Below are positions 1 through 6,500 of a stretch of 6,920 nt of DNA, one piece after another (positions within the stretch are counted from its first letter, which is position 1; each line of letters begins with the position of its first letter). The DNA is from Acidobacteriota bacterium (lineage in GTDB: Bacteria > Acidobacteriota > UBA6911), in contig JAHFUH010000295.1 of NCBI GenBank assembly GCA_023265215.1, positions 1 through 6,920 of the forward strand. The letters run 5' to 3'. A program made the translations under genes and the position numbers. A model generated the notes under the pieces. That model was not told the origin of the DNA, ran no database searches, and worked only from the letters and a program-made list of their open reading frames with translations.

Positions 1-83
1 GACTACCAGATATGTTTGCCAAAAACCCTACAAGTCGCTGCAGCTCTTTGATTAATTCGGAAATTCCCGATGTGCGCACCTGC

Positions 84-157
84 CTGCCGGCGAGGACGCC
101 GGCGCTCCCAGGGCATAAGCGCATTAGGTTTTGAGTCCCACTTCCGTTTGCACACCC
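84..157 (+). repeat. Composite repeat unit A
   Basis: The first part is a hairpin with stem GCCGGCG (86-92), loop AGGA and stem CGCCGGC (97-103), followed by the tail gctcccagggc (104-114). An 18-base spacer leads to the second module gagtcccacttccg (133-146) ending in cacaccc (151-157). The same two-part order is found in units B and C. The loop has one extra base compared with the AGA of the other units, and the second module is the most diverged of the three. Function is unknown; it is a dispersed-repeat type element rather than a gene. Confidence 0.75.
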
Positions 158-180
158 GGCACCGGGTGTAATCGGAAGTG
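139..180. repeat. Strong stem-loop at the junction of repeat units A and B
   Basis: An inner stem of eight perfect pairs (152-159 with 162-169, ACACCCGG against CCGGGTGT) has a two-base loop, CA. An outer stem of eight perfect pairs (139-146 with 173-180, CACTTCCG against CGGAAGTG) follows after a small internal loop. It arises where the second modules of A and B meet head to head. A two-base loop is tight for RNA, so one or two inner pairs would open. There is no U-run after it, so I do not call it a terminator. Confidence 0.6.
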
Positions 181-247
181 CGAGTCATGCCGGTAGATGT
201 GACGAATTAAATGAAGCGCCCTGGGAGCGCCGGCGTCTCGCCGGCAG
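164..247 (-). repeat. Composite repeat unit B, inverted relative to A and C
   Basis: Read on the minus strand, this starts with the hairpin GCCGGCG-AGA-CGCCGGC (plus-strand 245-229), continues with the tail gctcccagggc (228-218), has the longest spacer (31 bases, 217-187) and ends with gactcgcacttccg and attacaccc (186-164). It faces unit A across six bases (158-163), so A and B together form an imperfect palindrome of about 165 bases. Its second module matches that of unit C very closely. Confidence 0.75.
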
Positions 248-317
248 ACGCTGTTATATTGCAATTTCTGGACAAAATGCGTACGAAACGCTTCATGCAT
301 GTCTTTTATCACTGCTT

Positions 318-388
318 GCCGCCGAGACGGCGGCGTTCCCAGGGCTGAATCCCCCAGGAAAGCATGACTCGCACTTCCAATTACACCC
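318..388 (+). repeat. Composite repeat unit C
   Basis: The hairpin is GCCGCCG (318-324), loop AGA, CGGCGGC (328-334), followed by the tail gttcccagggc (335-345), a 20-base spacer and the second module gactcgcacttcc to acaccc (366-388). Relative to units A and B, one base pair of the stem is exchanged on both arms, so pairing is kept. The unit ends just before the putative promoter of the synthase gene. Confidence 0.75.
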
Positions 389-397
389 CCCTGCACC

Positions 398-426
398 TAC
401 ACAATGGGTCTGGAATTGCCTATAAT
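398..426 (+). promoter_or_regulatory. Putative sigma70-type promoter for the glucan synthase gene
   Basis: A perfect TATAAT lies at 421-426. Exactly 17 bases upstream is TACACA (398-403), which matches TTGACA at four of six positions. Transcription would begin near 433 and leave a leader of about 80 bases. The surrounding AT-rich stretch (421-434) contrasts with the GC-rich repeats before it and the GC-richer gene after it. The -35 element starts about ten bases after the last repeat unit ends. Promoter rules outside Proteobacteria vary, so this is a reasonable but unproven call. Confidence 0.45.
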
Positions 427-502
427 TAAATTATCTCCCCCTCAAATAGGTAGGTATGTCGAATCACTTCGCTCCATCATGAAGAGATATTTCCGTAGCT
501 GC

Positions 503-507
503 GGGAG
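503..507 (+). promoter_or_regulatory. Shine-Dalgarno-like GGGAG for the synthase start at 511
   Basis: GGGAG ends three bases before the ATG, closer than the usual five to nine. It still supports 511, because an in-frame stop at 496-498 leaves no upstream ATG, GTG or TTG, and the next in-frame ATG lies more than 350 bases downstream, beyond the first membrane pair. Confidence 0.4.
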
Positions 508-510
508 TGC

Positions 511-3500
511 ATGATCATAAAGAGCAAAGCGAAAGAAAATATTGTCATTGGATTCTACCCGAACAATCAGCGGGCTTATGAGGCTCTTCGCCGATTGAGG
601 AGCAAACGATTCTTTCGATCCGCGGCGGTTTCGGTTTCCGCTGATGGGAAACAGACCGTTGTTAAGGGGCATTCACAATTCGTTTTGCTGTTCGCCGGAT
701 TGTTCACGGCTGCCGTTCTGGTTTTCTCCATCCTTGTCGCAAATTATTCGTGGAGCGCTACAGCTCTTTTGGCAGGCGCCGCTTGCGCAGCAGGAATTGC
801 CTTGGGGCCTCAAGTGGGTTTTTCTTTCTCGAGTCGATTGCTCCGGGAATATATCCCGAGGGTTCTTCCCGGCGAGGCGATGATTGTAGTGCAGTGCAAG
901 CCTTTCCAGGCAAGACTCCTCAGCGACTTGATGGTGGAAAATGAAGCGGAGGAACCGGTCACTTTTGTGGTCCGGCCATACTTGCCGGAGCACCACATGA
1001 ACAGGCGCCCGGATCGCGAATTGCTATCGGCGGGCCAATTGCGACAATATGCAATCTCCTGTGCTGCGGAGCAGCAGCCGGCGGCGCCGCTAAAATCCAC
1101 CGGATCAATTCTTGATTCGCTTGCCGGCTGGGAGCAGATTCTCGAAAGCATCCGGCGGGACCTTGGTGAAGCGGTTGAACTGCAACAGAGCATCACGCCT
1201 GCTTCCGAATGGCTGCTCGACAACGCCTATATCATTCAGAATCACATTCACGACGTCCGCCGGAATCTGCCGCGGAGCTACTACAAAATCCTGCCGGCAT
1301 TGAAACCGGCTGCCGATGGCAGCAATCTCCGGGTCCTGAGTCTGGCCTCCGGGTTGGCAAACAAAACGGATGGGAACATCACGACCGGAGCCATCTACAA
1401 TTTTCTCAGTTCCTATCAAGGGACTTACCAGCTGACGATTGCTGAACTCTGGACATTTCCTCTTATGGTGCGGATTGCGCTAATAGAGGATCTGGCTCAC
1501 CAGGCTCTCCGGGTGAGCCGCCGGCAACATGACCGGGAACGAGCTGATTTCTGGGCCAACCGCCTCTTGAGCGCTGCCCATCTCAGCCCCGAAAGAATTC
1601 CGATGATATTTTCGGAAATTTCGGCTCAAAATCCCTCACTGCAGCCTCATTTTGCGATACGTCTGATCGATCAGCTCAGCGAGGAAGAGACAGTCTTTTC
1701 CGCCGCCCAGGAATGGCTCAAAACCAAATTGCAATGTCCTATACAGGACTTGATCCGAAATGAACACGCGTACCAATCTCAAAAACAGGTTTCCATTGCC
1801 AATGACGTCACCAGCTTGAGGCGCCTCGAGCAACTCGACTGGCGGGATATCTTTGAAAGCATCAGCGTTGTGGAAGCGGTACTGGAACAGGATCCGGTCT
1901 ATTCCGGAAGCGACTTTGCCACCCGCGACCGTTGCCGGAAAGCTGTCGAGGAAATTGCGTTTTGTTCCAAGCGGCCGGAAATTGAAGTTGCGAAAAGAGC
2001 GCTTCAGTTTTCGGCAAAAAGCACGCTGCTTCGACAGAGGAATGTCGCTTATTGCCTCATAGACAAAGGCAGAAAAGAATTTGAAGAATTGTTCGACTGC
2101 CGCCTGCCCTGGTCCAAGCACCGGACTGAATGGATGCTCGCTCATCCCGGTCTTGTCTATTTCACAGCCATGTTCGCCCTGACTGCTCTATTGCTCGGTG
2201 CGGGCCTCTTTTTCGCGGCCAAAAGCGGTGCAGGTGCGTGGGCTTTACTGGGATTCGCAATGGCGGCAATTCTTCCGGCCAGCGAAGTTTCCATTCAGCT
2301 TGTCAACTATTGGATCACGCTTTTCATCCCTCCTCGACCCATCCCAAGGATGTCCTTCAAATCGGGAATTCCCGAGGAGTTCCGGACCATAGTGGTTGTT
2401 CCCACGCTGCTGCTGACGCCGCAATCTATCAAAGAAGATTTGAATAAACTTGAAGTGCGCTATCTTGCCAATTCCGAGCCCAATCTCCTTTACGCTCTTC
2501 TGACGGATCATCCCGATGCTCCTTCAATGAGAATGCCGGAAGATAAGGAGATGTTTGAAACGGTAGCCCATGGGATAACAGCCTTGAATGAAAAATACCG
2601 GGAGGGGCATTTTTTCCTGTTTCACCGGGAGCGCGTTTGGTCTGAAACCCAGAAATGCTGGATAGGATGGGAGAGGAAGCGCGGCAAACTCGAAGATTTG
2701 AACCGATATCTGATGAATGACTGCAGGGAAGGCGCCGGCGATTTCCTCAAGGCAGGAAATTGCGAGTCTCTCAAGGGAATTCGTTTTGTCATCACGCTTG
2801 ATTCGGATACCGAACTCCCGCACAAAACCGCGCTCAGCATGGTTGAAGCGATGGCGCACCCTCTGAACCGGCCTGTTCTCTGCCCCGATCGCCGCATGAT
2901 ATGCGAGGGGTATGGCATCATTCAGCCGCGGATAGTCACAAGTCCGCCGGCCGTGACTGCCAGCTATTTCAGCCTGGTATTCTCGAATGCCAAAGGGACC
3001 GACCCTTACTCTCAGGTAATTTCAGACCTGCATCAGGATCTTTTCGGGGAAGGCATTTATGTGGGGAAAGCCATCTACGATCTCCAGGCATTTCACCAGG
3101 TATTATCGGGCCGGTTCCCCGACGGGACGCTTCTCAGCCATGACCTTATAGAAGGCAACTATATGCGTGTGGGCTTTGACAGCACAATAATGCTGTTCGA
3201 GCAGTTTCCCCAGAATTACCATGCCTTTTCTCATCGGCAGCACCGCTGGATTCGCGGAGACTGGCAGATTTTCGATTGGATTCTGCCTCATGTGCCCGGT
3301 GGCAAAAAGCATCGGGAAAGAAATCCGCTTTCTCCAATTGGACGCTGGAAAATCCTGGACAATCTTCGCAGGAGCCTTGTTGCCCCGGCTTGCGTTCTCG
3401 TTCTACTCGGCAGCTGGATTATTATGCCCAGTTCCTTGTTTTGGAATATCTTCATTGCCCTGGCGATATTCATACCGGCGATCACTCCGCTTCCAGCTCG

Positions 3501-6500
3501 AGTGCGGGAAGGTGTGACCAAAGGCCGCCTTTTCATATGGCAGGAACAGGCAACGGAATCTCTGCGTGCGCTGATTACGGCCGTGCTGTTGCCGCACCAG
3601 GCTTGGACTTCCATCGATGCAATCGTGCGTGTCTGGTTCCGCCGATCCGTTACCGGCTGTAATCTGCTGCAATGGGAAACAGCTCAGGCAGTCCATTGGA
3701 AATCGCTTAAGGGCAACAACGATCTCAGATTTCGAACCTGGATCATTTGCGTCGCGAGCGCGCTTTTCATTGCCATCCTCTGGTTTCGCGGATTTACGGT
3801 TTGGGCTGTGGCGATTCCGTATTTTGCTCTCTGGATGTTCTCCCCCGCGGTCTCCGGCTGGATCAACCAGCCCAGAAGTGCGAAAAAAAAGCGGGAACTG
3901 ACACAGGGGGAACGATTGTATGTCCGGCGGGTAGCCCGGGAGACCTGGAGGTACTTTGATGACCTGGTCGGATCTCAAAGCAATTGGCTGCCGCCTGATA
4001 ATTCCCAGGAAAGTCTGCGTGTCGAAGTAGCCTATCGGACGTCGCCAACCAACATAGGTCTTTTTCTGCTTTCGACAATGGCTGCTCATGATTTTGGATA
4101 TATAACGTCAGATCAGCTCGTCACGCGGTTAGCCGCCAGCTTCGAAGCTATTGCCAGACTGGAGAAATACCGCGGCCATTTGCTCAACTGGTATGACATC
4201 AAAACGTTGGAGCCCCTGAAACCGTCCTATGTTTCGACCGTTGACAGCGGAAATTTTTTGGCAAGCATTTGGACTCTTGAACAGGGATTGAAGGAATTGA
4301 ATTCTCAGCCGATTGTCGGCCCGGGCTGCTTTGAAGGCCTGGCTGACGCGCTCTCCGTATTCAATGCCCTGTGTGCAAAGAGTTCCCAGCCTGCTTCAAT
4401 AAAGACGGCTATTTCCGGGCTATCAGCTCTGTGCGGAGAGGAAACAAGTGGATTAAAGAATTTGCTGGATCGCATCCAATCGGTCGGTGATATTTGCGAA
4501 AGAGTATTCACCGGCTTGCTCAACGAGAATGTTGCCTGGATTAAAGAAAAGGATGTGGAAGAAATCAGATATTGGGCCGGCAAAGTGCTGGACGTCATCC
4601 GGAACTGGAGATCCATCATAGACCGTTACTATGGCTGGGCGCCGCTGCTGTTCAATATCCCGGGAACAATTCATCTCAGCCTGAAGCAGATCGACATGGA
4701 ATCCATTTCCCTGGCAACTCTGGCCGGCGCGGAACCCGATCCGCTTTCAACACTGGAGCAGGAACTTAAAAATTCCGTCGACAATTCTGAATGGCTCGCC
4801 GGAATCCATGAAGAGATTTCAAAGGCGCGCACGCGGGCGAGGGAGACTCAGCGGGAGATACGGTCCCTTTTGGATCGCTCCGGCCGTTTGCAGGAAGAAA
4901 TGGGACTGAGTTTCCTTTATGACGAGGATCGGAAGCTTTTTTCAATCGGCTGTGATGTGAGCGAGCGGCCTCAAACTATTTCCCACTACGATCTGCTGGC
5001 CAGCGAAGCCCGTTTGACCAGCCTGATTGCAATTGCTCGTTGCGAGGTTACGTCCGAACACTGGAATACGCTCGGCAGGCCATTCAGCATGCATGCCGGG
5101 CATAAACTGCTGCTTTCCTGGAGCGGATCCATGTTCGAATACCTGATGCCTGCGCTTTTTACCAAGTTCTATGAGAGTTCTCTCCTTGATCACGCATGCA
5201 GGGAAGCGATTGAAATTCAGATCGAATACGGCCGCAGCCGGAAAGTGCCCTGGGGAATTTCCGAAGCCGCGTTCAGCGCGCTGGATGCAAACCAGATTTA
5301 CCAATATCGCGCCTTTGGAGTGCCGGCACTGGGATTAAAAAGAGGTCTTGGAGATGATCTTGTGATTGCCCCTTATGCGACCGCGCTGGCGCTTATGATT
5401 GATCCGCCGGGTGCCGTAGACAATATGAAACGGCTGGAGCTCGAGGGCTTGCATGGAAACAAGGGTTTCTACGAATCCATCGATTATTCGCGCGAGAGCC
5501 AGGAGGGGAAGCGCGGGGCGGTTATTTATGCATACATGGCGCATCACCAGGGGATGAGTTTTCTGGCGATGATCAATACGCTGAAAGACCAGGTTATGCA
5601 GAAGCGCTTTCATTCCGACCTTCGGGTGCGCGCCGCGGAATCACTTTTATACGAAGGCGTCCCTCCGTCTCGAACCGTCTCTTACCTGACCAATACGGAA
5701 GAAAGGCCTCCTGCCAGGCTGATTGTCCCTCCGATAGAATCGATGCAGGGGCGGGGCAGCAACGAAAAAACGCTCGTGCCCAAAACGCAGCTGTTCTCCA
5801 ACGGCTCCTATTCACTAATGGTCACAAATTCAGGCGGAGGCTACAGCCTTTGGCGGGATCAGGACATTACGCGGTGGCGCGCCGATACAACGCGGGACAA
5901 TTGGGGTTCCTATTGCTATTTGAGAGATTTGGGCAACAAGGAATTCTGGTCGACAACATATCATCCGACCGACAAGACCGGAATGAATTACTCTGTTGTG
6001 TATCACTCCGACCGCGTTGAATTCAGGTGCACGTATCGGGATGTCGAGGCTACAACTGAAGTCACGGTTTCGCCGGAAGAGGATGTTGAGGTGCGCCGGA
6101 TCCAGCTGTTCAACAGCTCGAACCGGGAAAGAAGGCTTGATTTGACGACGTATGTGGAACTTGCGCTGGCGCCCCATGCAGCCGATCGTGCCCATCCCGC
6201 GTTCAGCAAAATGTTCATCCATACGGAAGCGCTGCCCGAGAAATCAGCCCTGCTTGCCTTTCGGCGGCCGAATGACGGCAAGGAACCAAGGATCTGGGCC
6301 GGCCATCTTGTTTCTCCCGCGATGGGAAAGAGAATCCAATTTGAGACAAGCAGGATGAGGTTTCTAGGGAGAAGCCGCATCCTGGAATCCCCGGCGGCAA
6401 TGGCTTCCGATCTCTCCAGCCTTCCCAGCCCGGTTCTCGATCCGATTCTGAGCATCAGAAGAGAAGTACTGCTCGAACCGGGTGAAAAAAAATATCTAGC

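Larger units (their letters stand above)
164..388. repeat. 27-base inverted repeat, arms 164-190 and 362-388
   Basis: The reverse complement of 164-190 matches 362-388 at 26 of 27 positions; the one difference is G against A (position 379). These arms are the second modules of units B and C plus four flanking bases (gcat). They enclose 171 bases holding the hairpin parts of both units. The near-identity suggests recent duplication or selection for sequence. Confidence 0.8.

Noticed and set aside
1..132. Possible 3' end of an upstream gene in one of the plus frames
   Set aside because: All three plus frames close by 132. None gives a recognisable protein tail, and the longest runs through the repeat.
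139..180. Rho-independent terminator
   Set aside because: The stem is strong but no T-run follows on either strand, and the structure is explained by two repeat modules meeting head to head.
84..388. CRISPR array
   Set aside because: There are only three units, one inverted, with unequal spacing and GC-rich hairpin repeats. There is no regular repeat-spacer pattern and no cas gene in the window.
3..396. Two short minus-strand open frames through the repeat cluster, one encoding WERRRPRRQAG
   Set aside because: They run through the repeat hairpins. Such Arg-rich peptides are by-products of this repeat type and are often mis-annotated as hypothetical proteins.
1636..2145. A 169-codon open frame on the minus strand
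   Set aside because: It is antisense to the conserved NdvB helical region, whose family motifs are clear on the plus strand. No ribosome site or homology argues for it.
3403..4089. A 228-codon open frame on the minus strand
   Set aside because: It lies wholly inside the synthase gene, antisense to conserved GT84 C-terminal and membrane sequence. Its translation is low in structure signals and I recognise no family. It is the expected shadow of a GC-moderate coding strand.
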